DNA from: an uncultured Ruminococcus sp.
GTDB taxonomy: Bacteria > Bacillota > Clostridia > UBA1212 > UBA1255
Assembly (NCBI GenBank): GCA_902782885.1
Contig: CACZOW010000001.1
Location: 1 to 9,403 of the forward strand
Reading direction: 5' to 3'
DNA length: 9,403 nucleotides
The position numbers and the translations under genes are program-made. Every line of letters starts with the position of its first letter. The first letter of the stretch is position 1. The notes beneath the pieces were generated by a model. That model worked only from the letters and a program-made list of their open reading frames with translations. It was not told the DNA's origin and searched no databases. Shown here piece by piece: positions 1-6,686 of this stretch.

Positions 1-2
1 TA

Positions 3-137
3 CCAGAGGCGCTCGAAAAAAATGAGCGAGAATGCGGAGCGGCCGGCGAGATCCGGCCGCGGATAGCGTCAGAAGGAGCGGCCGACCTTCCCGAGCGTGA
101 GATCCCGGCCGCGGATAGGGTTGTTAGAAACAGCTGA
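3..137 (+). CDS. Possible 3' end of an unknown upstream gene (partial)
   Basis: An open frame enters from the left edge and runs 44 codons to a TGA at 135-137, giving a charged peptide that ends in RVVRNS. After the stop the base composition changes to an AT-rich spacer that carries the asd promoter, which fits the end of a gene. The peptide matches no family I recognise. It overlaps a GC-rich palindromic repeat, and open frames of this length are common by chance in GC-rich DNA, so it may not be coding. No clear terminator follows it. Confidence 0.27.
   Translation, partial: PEALEKNERECGAAGEIRPRIASEGAADLPEREIPAADRVVRNS
36..118. repeat. Two tandem copies of a GC-rich palindromic element
   Basis: Two related units lie side by side at 36-66 and 75-118. 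Each begins GGAGCGGCCG and ends CGGCCGCGGATAG, with GAGATC before the second half. Within each unit the outer parts are inverted repeats: GCGGCCGG (39-46) against CCGGCCGC (53-60) with a 6-base loop, and GCGGCCG (78-84) against CGGCCGC (106-112) with a 21-base loop. The starts are 39 bases apart but the ends 52 bases apart, so the similarity is at the DNA level and not a protein repeat in one frame. The function is unknown; it could be a dispersed palindromic repeat or an RNA hairpin pair. Confidence 0.55.
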
Positions 138-242
138 ACGGAAAACTATGCCCGGAAACTGCCCGCCGAGCCCCGAAAGAGCGCACCACCCAACATTTAC
201 TAAAGCACTAAATTGACATTTGCTCAGGCAATATAAAATATA

Positions 243-270
243 TTGACAATCGCCGTATTTGTGATATGAT
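243..270 (+). promoter_or_regulatory. Sigma-70-type promoter of the asd-dapA-dapB operon
   Basis: A perfect -35 box TTGACA (243-248) and a -10 box TATGAT (265-270, five of six matches) are separated by 16 bases in an AT-rich stretch. Transcription would start a few bases further on, just at or before the 5' strand of riboswitch helix P1 (276-283), which is where a riboswitch leader should begin. A second TTGACA lies upstream at 213-218 but has only poor -10 candidates at a proper distance. Confidence 0.8.
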
Positions 271-275
271 AATAT

Positions 276-463
276 GCGCGTAGAGGCGCGTCGGATCATC
301 AGTAGACGGCACATGGCCTGCGGACAGCATTGAAGACAGGGCCGGTCGAAAGGGACAGACGCCGAAGACAGGGCGAAGCCGCACGCCCCGTCTGGTCCTT
401 CCGGGAATACCGGCCGGACTGTCAGCGCGCAGTCAAGAGCATGCGCGGTGGAGAGCTATGCGT
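276..463 (+). promoter_or_regulatory. Lysine riboswitch aptamer (L box)
   Basis: This leader matches the lysine riboswitch consensus as in Bacillus lysC. The conserved core blocks appear in order: AGAGGCGCG (282-290), AGTAGACGG (301-309), GAAAGGGA (349-356), GCCGAAG (361-367), ACTGTCA (418-424) and GGTGGAGAGCTAT (447-459). Helices can be drawn: P1 276-283 with 456-463, P3 371-375 with 384-388, P4 401-404 with 410-413 (and 395-398 with 416-419), and P5 426-431 with 442-447. Bases 319-323 (TGCGG) in the P2 arm are perfectly complementary to 379-383 (CCGCA) in the P3 loop, as expected for the known P2-P3 kissing interaction. In this family, lysine binding stabilises P1 and lets the downstream terminator form, so the operon is repressed when lysine is plentiful. 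Confidence 0.93.
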
Positions 464-489
464 TGACGCCGATGAGCGTCTGAGAGCGC

Positions 490-533
490 ATAAAACCACG
501 CCGCCGGCATCGCCTGGCGGCTGTTATTTTATT
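490..533 (+). terminator. Intrinsic terminator of the lysine riboswitch expression platform
   Basis: GCCGCC (500-505) pairs with GGCGGC (516-521), extended inward by GG (506-507) with CC (513-514) around the loop CATCG, and followed by a T-rich run (TGTTATTTTATT, 522-533). A lower stem ATAAAA (490-495) can pair with TTTTAT (527-532). The competing arm is visible: the 3' strand of P1 (457-464) is complementary to 485-492, enclosing a small hairpin 465-469/476-480. This is the same layout as the antiterminator of Bacillus lysC. How fully that pairing would disrupt the main GC stem is unclear. Confidence 0.85.
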
Positions 534-580
534 GTCCGCGCGGACAGCGGGACCGTCCCTGCGGCAGAAGGAGTTTTATT

Positions 581-1666
581 ATGAAGGACTTTTACAACGT
601 AGGAATCATCGGCGCCACCGGCATGGTCGGGCAGCGTTTCATGCTGCTCCTTGAAAACCATCCGTGGTTCAAAGTGAAAGTGCTGGCCGCCAGCGCCAGA
701 TCCGCGGGCAAACCGTACGCCGAGGCCGTCGGCCGCAAGTGGTCCATGACCGTGCCGATCCCCGATAAATATAAAGATATATGCGTAAAAGACGCTTCCG
801 CCGACGCCGAAGAGATCGCGGGCGAAGTGGATTTCGTTTTCTGCGCCGTAGATATGAAGAAAGATGAGATCAAAGCGCTGGAGGAACGCTACGCCCGCCT
901 GGAATGCCCCGTCATCTCCAACAACAGCGCGAACCGCTTCACTCCGGACGTGCCCATGATCGTGCCGGAGATCAATCCCGAGCACGCGGCGGTCATCGAA
1001 TTCCAGCGCAAACGTCTGGGCACGAAGCGCGGGTTCATTGCCGTTAAATCCAACTGCTCGCTGCAGAGCTACGTCCCGGCGCTCCATCCGCTGCGTCAGT
1101 TCGGCCTCTCCAAAGTGCTGGTCTGCACGTATCAGGCGATATCCGGCGCGGGCAAGACCTTCGCCAGCTGGCCCGAAATGATCGACAACGTCATTCCGTT
1201 CATCGGCGGCGAAGAGGAAAAATCCGAGAAGGAGCCGCTCAAGCTGTTCGGAAGGCTGGAAAACGGCGTGATCGTTCCCGCCGACTCCCCCGCTTTCACC
1301 GCCCAGTGCATCCGCGTGCCCGTCTCCGACGGCCACATGGGCGCGGTGTTCGCGTCCTTCGATCAGAAATTGCCCCCGCTTCCGGAGATCATTGACATCT
1401 GGAACAGCTACGAGGGTGAAGCGCAGCGCCGCAAATTGCCCAGCGCGCCGAAACAGTTCCTTAAATACTTTGACGAAGACAACCGCCCCCAGACCGGACT
1501 TGACCGCATGCGCGAAAACGGCATGGGCGTATCCATCGGGCGGCTGCGCGAAGATACACAATACGACATCAAATTCGTCTGCCTCTCCCACAACACCATA
1601 CGCGGCGCGGCGGGAGGCGGCGTGCTCATGGCCGAATTGCTGACCAGCATGGGCTATATGGACTGA
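581..1666 (+). CDS. asd: Aspartate-semialdehyde dehydrogenase
   Basis: It reduces L-aspartyl-4-phosphate to L-aspartate 4-semialdehyde with NADPH in the cytoplasm, the branch point towards diaminopimelate/lysine and threonine/methionine. The 361-residue protein has the N-terminal dinucleotide-binding motif GATGMVGQ (11-18), a cofactor-loop-like segment ASARSAGK, the segment SNNSANRF, the active-site cysteine C159 in SNCSLQ, and R245 and H252 in RVPVSDGHMG. These features place it in the archaeal/fungal-like class of this enzyme, which is also usual in Clostridia (established knowledge). The ATG is preceded by AAGGAG seven bases upstream. It is the first gene behind the lysine riboswitch and lies 15 bases before dapA, so it should be lysine-repressed. 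Aspartokinase is not adjacent. Confidence 0.96.
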   Translation: MKDFYNVGIIGATGMVGQRFMLLLENHPWFKVKVLAASARSAGKPYAEAVGRKWSMTVPIPDKYKDICVKDASADAEEIAGEVDFVFCAVDMKKDEIKALEERYARLECPVISNNSANRFTPDVPMIVPEINPEHAAVIEFQRKRLGTKRGFIAVKSNCSLQSYVPALHPLRQFGLSKVLVCTYQAISGAGKTFASWPEMIDNVIPFIGGEEEKSEKEPLKLFGRLENGVIVPADSPAFTAQCIRVPVSDGHMGAVFASFDQKLPPLPEIIDIWNSYEGEAQRRKLPSAPKQFLKYFDEDNRPQTGLDRMRENGMGVSIGRLREDTQYDIKFVCLSHNTIRGAAGGGVLMAELLTSMGYMD

Positions 1667-1681
1667 TCGGAGGTCATACTT

Positions 1682-2572
1682 ATGAAAAAGCCGGTATTCA
1701 TTGGCGCGGGCTGCGCGATCGTAACACCTTTCAAAGGGATCAACAACGCCGAGGTCGATTTCGACAAACTCGGTGAACTCATCGAAATGCAGATAGCCGG
1801 CCACACGGACGCCATCGTCATTTGCGGCACCACCGGCGAATCCTCCACCATGCCCGACGCCGAGCATCTTAGCGTTATCGAATACGCGGTCAATAAAGTT
1901 GCCGGCCGCATACCGGTCGTGGCGGGCACGGGTTCCAACGACACGCATCACGGCATCAATCTCAGCCGCGAAGCCGTCAGGCTCGGCGCCGACGCGCTGC
2001 TGCAGGTCACACCCTACTACAATAAGGCCACTCAGAAAGGCCTGATCAAACATTACAGTGCGATCGCCGCCGCGGTGGACGTACCGATCATTCTGTACAA
2101 TGTGCCTTCGCGGACCGGGGTCAATATCGCTCCCGACACTCTCAAAGAGCTCTCAAAGATCCCCAACGTCAACGGCATCAAAGAGTGCAACCTCGCCCAG
2201 GTCACCGAAGTGCGCTGCAAGTGCGGCGACGAACTGAACATCTGGTCCGGCGAGGACGGTCAGGTGACGATGATGCTGGGCGCCGGCGCGCAGGGCGTCA
2301 TCTCGGTGGTATCCAACGTGTATCCGCAGATCATGCACGACATGGTCATGAAGCACAAAAACGGCGACGTGCGCGGCTCCTGGGAACTGCAGGCCAAAAC
2401 GCTCCCGCTGGTGAAGGCGCTGTTCTGCGAAGTCAACCCTATCCCGGTCAAAGAAGCCCTCAACCTCAAAGGCATCAACGTCGGCGGCTGCCGCCTGCCC
2501 CTGTGCGAGATGGAGGATAAGAACCGCAAACTGCTTGCGGACGCGCTCAAAGAATTCGAGGCGAAACTGTAA
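1682..2572 (+). CDS. dapA: 4-hydroxy-tetrahydrodipicolinate synthase
   Basis: It condenses pyruvate with aspartate semialdehyde to hydroxy-tetrahydrodipicolinate, the first committed step to diaminopimelate and lysine. The 296-residue TIM-barrel protein carries CGTTGESSTM (48-57) with T50/T51, VTPYYNKATQ with Y113, YNVPSRTG with catalytic Y139 and R144, and the Schiff-base lysine K167 in GIKEC. These correspond to E. coli T44/T45, Y107, Y133, R138 and K161. Length is normal. GGAGGT stands seven bases before the ATG. It follows asd by 15 bases and its TAA shares one base with the dapB ATG (TAATG), so it is translationally coupled within the lysine-riboswitch operon. Confidence 0.98.
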   Translation: MKKPVFIGAGCAIVTPFKGINNAEVDFDKLGELIEMQIAGHTDAIVICGTTGESSTMPDAEHLSVIEYAVNKVAGRIPVVAGTGSNDTHHGINLSREAVRLGADALLQVTPYYNKATQKGLIKHYSAIAAAVDVPIILYNVPSRTGVNIAPDTLKELSKIPNVNGIKECNLAQVTEVRCKCGDELNIWSGEDGQVTMMLGAGAQGVISVVSNVYPQIMHDMVMKHKNGDVRGSWELQAKTLPLVKALFCEVNPIPVKEALNLKGINVGGCRLPLCEMEDKNRKLLADALKEFEAKL

Positions 2573-3372
2573 TGAGTCTGAGGATATTATTGACCGGCGC
2601 GCTGGGCCGTATGGGCAGAGCCGTGGCCGCGCAGGCCGAAACGAAAAACGCGCAGCTGGCGGAAGCGGGCAGCCGTGAAGAACGCGCGGAGATCGTGTGC
2701 GGCGTTGACCCCTTCGCGGACAAGACGCCCTTCTCCCCCGGCTTCCCGGTCTATACGGATTTCGCGTCCGTTCCGGAGAACCTCGGGCTCGACGTGATCA
2801 TCGATTTTTCCCACTTCTCGCTCACCCGCGCGCTTTTGGAATTTGCCCGCGCCCGCAAACTGCCGCTGGTGCTGTGCACGACGGCGATCAGCAAGGAAGA
2901 CCTGGCGCTGGCCGCGGAAACCGCGAAAGAGATCCCCGTGTTCCGCTCCGCCAACATGTCCGTAGGCATCGCGCTCCTCAAAAAGCTGGTGCGTGAATCC
3001 GAAGCCTTTCTGGGCGACGGCTACGACGTGGAGATCGTGGAAAAACATCACAACCGCAAAGTCGACGCGCCCAGCGGCACGGCTCTGGCCCTGGCAGACG
3101 CGGTCTCGTCCGCGCGCGAAGGCGGTTTCGACTACGTGTACGACCGGTCAACGCGCCGCGAGAAACGCGGCCGGCGCGAGCTCGGCATCAGTGCGGTGCG
3201 CGGCGGCAATATCGTCGGCGACCACTCCGTCATGTTCATCAGTGACAATGAGATAATCGAACTTTCCCACAGCGCCCTGTCCCGCAGCGTCTTTGCGGAC
3301 GGCAGTCTGCGCGCCGCGGCGTTTATTAAAGATAAAACGCCCGGGATGTATGGTATGGACGATATTGTCTGA
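2572..3372 (+). CDS. dapB: 4-hydroxy-tetrahydrodipicolinate reductase
   Basis: It reduces the DapA product to tetrahydrodipicolinate using NAD(P)H. The 266-residue protein has the N-terminal Rossmann motif LTGALGRMGRAV, the VIDFS segment, CTTAISKED, the hinge-like ANMSVGIALL, and the signature EKHHNRKVDAPSGTALAL with the catalytic H159 and K163, at the same numbers as in the E. coli enzyme. The C-terminal part (SAVRGGNIVGDHSVMF, ELSHSALSRSVFADGSLRAA) is also typical. The start overlaps the dapA stop by one base and has only a weak Shine-Dalgarno inside dapA, which suggests coupled translation. It is the last gene of the operon and is followed by a strong terminator. Confidence 0.97.
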   Translation: MSLRILLTGALGRMGRAVAAQAETKNAQLAEAGSREERAEIVCGVDPFADKTPFSPGFPVYTDFASVPENLGLDVIIDFSHFSLTRALLEFARARKLPLVLCTTAISKEDLALAAETAKEIPVFRSANMSVGIALLKKLVRESEAFLGDGYDVEIVEKHHNRKVDAPSGTALALADAVSSAREGGFDYVYDRSTRREKRGRRELGISAVRGGNIVGDHSVMFISDNEIIELSHSALSRSVFADGSLRAAAFIKDKTPGMYGMDDIV

Positions 3373-3400
3373 CCGCATACGACCGGTTAGGCATAAAATT

Positions 3401-3440
3401 AAAGCCGGGGCGCGGCAAATTGCGCGTTCCGGCTTTTGTC
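3401..3440. terminator. Bidirectional intrinsic terminator between dapB and the Nudix gene
   Basis: A 14-bp stem (3401-3414 with 3423-3436, two G-T pairs on the plus strand) encloses the loop GCAAATTG. On the plus strand it is followed by TGTCTTTTC. On the minus strand the stem is followed by TAATTTTA. It can therefore end both the dap operon and the convergent operon. Confidence 0.88.
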
Positions 3441-3454
3441 TTTTCATCTCAGAT

Positions 3455-4156
3455 CTAACGCCACATTCCCGATACAAAATACAAAAGCACCAGCGCGGTG
3501 TAGGCAGAGTAGAAATTGCCCTCGGCATCACGACCGCGCTTTAATATTTTGCGCGCCTCCGCCTCATCCACCAGCGTATATCCTTCGAAAAGTTCCGTAC
3601 CGCAGATGCCGTCGAAATTGACCGAGATGCCGCGCTCTTCGGAATCGCGCACCACCGCCGCGACGATGCCGTTGCTCTCGTCGGTCATGCCGGGAGAACT
3701 GAACAGCACCGGCGACAGCACGAACAATCTGTCTCCCCGCGCCTCGTCGACGACGATTCCCGTTTCTTCCCGGATCTCCCGTCTGCCCGCGGTGAGCAGC
3801 GGCGCGGCTTCGGCGCTGTCTTCCGGATCAATCAGACCGGCGGGAGGCGAAAGCAGGAAACGGCCGCAGGGATAGCGGTATTCGTAATTAAGGAGCAGGC
3901 GGGCGTTGTCCCCGTCCTTGTCCGTCAGGATCACCGCGCAGGTCACCGCGTCCGGCAGCATGGCTTTGGCCGCTTCCGGGGACATTGTCGCCACCAGATC
4001 CTCGCGTTCCCGGCGCGACGCCATGAAGTAATGCCTTTCCGGAGCGTACTGCAGATCGTACGCTTTCAGGAAACGGTTTTCCAGCAGCGGCGCGGCATCT
4101 TCCGCTCGTATCACCGGCGCATCGGAGCCGGCGCGTCCGTCTTTATTATTGTCCAT
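3455..4156 (-). CDS. Nudix hydrolase, ADP-ribose pyrophosphatase-like
   Basis: The protein of 233 residues has a C-terminal Nudix fold. It probably hydrolyses an ADP-sugar or related nucleoside diphosphate derivative. The Nudix helix core is clear: RREIREETGIV at 125-135, with the metal-binding glutamates E127, E130 and E131. Upstream, PAGLIDPED (105-113) supplies the leading glycine G107. From G107 to the REIREETG part there are about five residues more than in the textbook box. SPGMTDE (154-160) after the box is typical of ADP-ribose pyrophosphatases, and this guides the call. The start has a purine-rich GGAGGGGAG about eight bases upstream. It is the last gene of the minus-strand run, 32 bases after the dipeptidase gene. 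Exact substrate is not determinable. Confidence 0.87.
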   Translation of the reverse strand: MDNNKDGRAGSDAPVIRAEDAAPLLENRFLKAYDLQYAPERHYFMASRREREDLVATMSPEAAKAMLPDAVTCAVILTDKDGDNARLLLNYEYRYPCGRFLLSPPAGLIDPEDSAEAAPLLTAGRREIREETGIVVDEARGDRLFVLSPVLFSSPGMTDESNGIVAAVVRDSEERGISVNFDGICGTELFEGYTLVDEAEARKILKRGRDAEGNFYSAYTALVLLYFVSGMWR

Positions 4157-4188
4157 GCGGTTTCTCCCCTCCCCGCTGTCAGGCCGCG

Positions 4189-5625
4189 TCAGCCGCAGAT
4201 TGAAATGATCGCGTCCGCAAAGATCTCCGCACTCTTGAACAGCACGTCGGTAAGCATAAATTCGTCGGGGCCGTGCATGCGGTTGTCAACGCCCGGCATC
4301 GCGCAGCCGAAGGCAACGCCGTTGTCGATATTGTGCACGTACGTACCGCCGCCGATGGCAAGAGGCTCCGCGTTTACATCCCCGGTCACGCGTTTGTAGC
4401 TCGAAAGCAGTTTCTGCACGAATTCAGAGTCTTTCGGAACATAGTGGCAAGGATTCAGCGCGATCTCCACGCTGTCGGCGCCGGCGTCACGGAACGCTCG
4501 CTTCAGCACTCCCATGAAATTCGATTCGCTTGCCATGGCAGGCACGCGGCTGTCCACGAGCGCGGTCATTTCACCGTTCTCATAATGCATCACGTTGAAG
4601 CTGGAACTGATGCGGCCGCTTTCCGCGTCTTCCATATCTATGCCCGCCGCCTCGCCGTGGTGCACGCCGAAAGGATAAAGTCTGGAAAAACCGCGGATCA
4701 GTTCCAGCACCGGATCTGCCGAAGGCAGCGCGGACAAGATCTCCATAAGGCAGGTCAGGCTGTTGACCGCGTTTTCCGGAGTGGAAGCGTGACCGCCGAC
4801 GCCGCGAACGTCGAGCCGCAGCGTATTGTCACCACTCTCCAGTTCCAGGCCCGCGCCGCAGCGCTTAGCTGCGGCCGCCGCGATCCCCGCCGCTTCCGCC
4901 GCGGTAAACCCGCCTTTTCCGCAGTCGATCACCGCCGCCGCGGAGAAAGGCACCATGTTGCGCCTGAGCCCCGCGTGGATGCTGACCACCGGTGAGGCAG
5001 CCGCTTCCGCCGCGGTAAAGCGTTTTTTAACTTCCGTACCGGAAATACCGCGTTCCGCGTTGATCAGCGGATAATCCGCGTCCGGAGAAATGCTGTAGCG
5101 CGCGTGCGGCTCCCGTTCAAAGTAGTACTCCAGATCGCCCAGGCCCAGTTCCTCGCAGCCGCCCAGAATAAAGCGCGCCGTGCTGCGCAGCGGGATACCC
5201 AGTTCTTTTATGGCACGCATCGCGTACAGCGCCGCGATCGCGGGACCCTTGTCGTCCGCCGAGCCGCGCCCGAATACCGCACCGTCTTTAAGCAAAGGTT
5301 TGAACGGCTCGGTCACCGTCCAGCCTTCGCCGCCGGGAACCACGTCCAGATGTGCCAGGATATCCAGTTCCCGTTCACCTTGACCCAGATCGGAAGCTAT
5401 CACGTAATTATCATAGTTATGCACCGTAAATCCGTATTTTTCCAGGAGTGCGCCTCCCGCGGCCAGCGCCGCCGCCGAACCGGCGCCAAACGGCTCCGCG
5501 GCCGTTCTGGTATCTTCCGAATACGCGCTGTCAATGCGCATCAGCATGAACAGATCGTTCAGCATGTTCTCTTTGTGGGCATCAATATATTCGTGGATCC
5601 GTGCACTGTACCGTTCACTGCTCAT
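4189..5625 (-). CDS. pepV: M20-family dipeptidase, PepV/Sapep type
   Basis: This is a dinuclear zinc peptidase expected to cleave dipeptides with an unblocked N terminus, in the cytoplasm since there is no signal peptide. The 478 residues match the PepV/Sapep length (about 470). Zinc and catalytic residues can be placed: H92 and D94 in AHLDVVPGGEGW, D124 in GRGSADDKGP, E158 and E159 in GGCEELG, D182 in SPDADYPLINAERG, and H451 in DNRMHGPDE. The inserted lid/dimer-like domain lies between about 200 and 390. The ATG lies inside the end of the preceding NA37 gene (11-base overlap), so the two are translationally coupled. The Nudix gene follows after 32 bases. Confidence 0.92.
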   Translation of the reverse strand: MSSERYSARIHEYIDAHKENMLNDLFMLMRIDSAYSEDTRTAAEPFGAGSAAALAAGGALLEKYGFTVHNYDNYVIASDLGQGERELDILAHLDVVPGGEGWTVTEPFKPLLKDGAVFGRGSADDKGPAIAALYAMRAIKELGIPLRSTARFILGGCEELGLGDLEYYFEREPHARYSISPDADYPLINAERGISGTEVKKRFTAAEAAASPVVSIHAGLRRNMVPFSAAAVIDCGKGGFTAAEAAGIAAAAAKRCGAGLELESGDNTLRLDVRGVGGHASTPENAVNSLTCLMEILSALPSADPVLELIRGFSRLYPFGVHHGEAAGIDMEDAESGRISSSFNVMHYENGEMTALVDSRVPAMASESNFMGVLKRAFRDAGADSVEIALNPCHYVPKDSEFVQKLLSSYKRVTGDVNAEPLAIGGGTYVHNIDNGVAFGCAMPGVDNRMHGPDEFMLTDVLFKSAEIFADAIISICG

Positions 5626-6646
5626 TGTTTTCTTCCGCCTTTCCTTCGTCTATGTCTTTGATGATCAGCGTCAGCGTGCCGTCGGGTTCGCGGCGGTATT
5701 CCATCGCTTTGGGGTTGTCGTATACTTTGACCGGTATCTTTATCTCTATGCCGTGCTTCGAATTGACTTTCTGCCGCGAAATACGCTTTACCAGCGTGGG
5801 CGGCACCGGCAGCGGCGCGTCCGTATCCACCGGCAGCCGGTCCGCGATCTCCCGGAAATCCGGTCCGGCCTCCGGAAACTGCTCGGTAAAGTTATCGTAG
5901 ATATTCTCCATTTTGAAGGAATTCTGGTTGGCCAGTTCGCGGCACATCAGTCCGGCCACGCGCGGCTTCATGTCCACCGTCTCGCCGTAATGTTCCTTAT
6001 ACACCCGTTCCGCTACTTTGCGCACCGTGTCCAGCTGCGTCTTTACCGAAAGCGTATCGGTCACGCCCAGTATGACCGAGGAGATGTAGAAATCTTTGAC
6101 GCCGCCGATCTCATATTTCTTTTCCAGCACGAAAACGTCGCGCGTGTCGATGTTGACGAAGAACGCCTCGTCGATCTTGGCGTTTTTGCCCGGCAGTATG
6201 CCCTGATGTTTGACGAAATTGATGGCGTTGGTGTCGGCGATCGCCCGGAATTCGTGGATGAACGACGTTTTGTAGTTTAACTTCATCACGGCGAGATGAT
6301 CTTCGCCGGCGATCTCCGCGGTCAACACTATGAGGTCTCCCGACGGTATCGAGCCTGCGTCCTGCATCACGCCGAAAAAGCGGCGCGCCAGTTCCTGCGA
6401 GAAATCGATGAACTCGTGCCGCACGTCGGCGACCCGGCTGCTCACGAATCCTCCGCGCTCAAACGCGCACTTCTTGATATCGTCGCTGTTGTACGCTTTT
6501 ACGATGTGCGCCTTCAGATACTCCTCCGAATCATCGTCCAGCGCCGTAGGATAATTTGACAGCACCGGCTCCGTTCCGTCCAGATCCAGGAAATGGATGA
6601 CCACCTTTTCGATCTTAACGCTGTCAACACTGATCAGTTCAGGCAT
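5615..6646 (-). CDS. Nucleoid-associated protein, NA37 (NdpA/YejK) family
   Basis: The 343-residue protein resembles the 37-kDa nucleoid-associated protein family (E. coli YejK/NdpA, 335 residues), which co-purifies with the nucleoid and is reported to interact with topoisomerase IV. The supporting pattern is an N-terminal VVIHFLDLDGTEPVLS followed by an acidic stretch and EEYLKAHIVK, a central HEFRAIADTNAINFVKHQG segment with FFVNIDTRD, and a C-terminal IKIPVKVYD ending in PDGTLTLIIKDI. There is no membrane segment or signal peptide. AAGGAGGG precedes the ATG by a short spacer. The end overlaps the start of the dipeptidase gene by 11 bases. The biochemical role of the family outside Proteobacteria is not settled. 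Confidence 0.85.
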   Translation of the reverse strand: MPELISVDSVKIEKVVIHFLDLDGTEPVLSNYPTALDDDSEEYLKAHIVKAYNSDDIKKCAFERGGFVSSRVADVRHEFIDFSQELARRFFGVMQDAGSIPSGDLIVLTAEIAGEDHLAVMKLNYKTSFIHEFRAIADTNAINFVKHQGILPGKNAKIDEAFFVNIDTRDVFVLEKKYEIGGVKDFYISSVILGVTDTLSVKTQLDTVRKVAERVYKEHYGETVDMKPRVAGLMCRELANQNSFKMENIYDNFTEQFPEAGPDFREIADRLPVDTDAPLPVPPTLVKRISRQKVNSKHGIEIKIPVKVYDNPKAMEYRREPDGTLTLIIKDIDEGKAEENNEQ

Positions 6647-6686
6647 ATTGCCCTCCTTAATAATAGTCCGTCTCCGTCCGCTCCGG

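Noticed and set aside
69..314. An 81-codon minus-strand open frame over the promoter region
   Set aside because: It crosses the promoter and start of the riboswitch, shows no recognisable family and is cysteine-rich in a chance manner.
330..584. An 84-codon plus-strand open frame in the asd leader
   Set aside because: It lies wholly within the lysine riboswitch and terminator, whose RNA structure explains the sequence; there is no ribosome site or domain.
524..2053. A 509-codon open frame on the minus strand opposite asd and dapA
   Set aside because: It is the mirror of two certain genes in GC-rich DNA. It has no recognisable motif and a composition rich in H, R, F, V and D as expected for antisense translation, and it would run through the riboswitch terminator.
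4273..4995. A 240-codon plus-strand open frame opposite the dipeptidase gene
   Set aside because: The opposite strand encodes a full M20 peptidase with all metal ligands; this frame has only arginine/histidine-rich antisense-like sequence.
5534..6280. A 248-codon plus-strand open frame opposite the NA37 gene
   Set aside because: It is antisense to a well-supported gene and rich in R, V, F and D without any motif.
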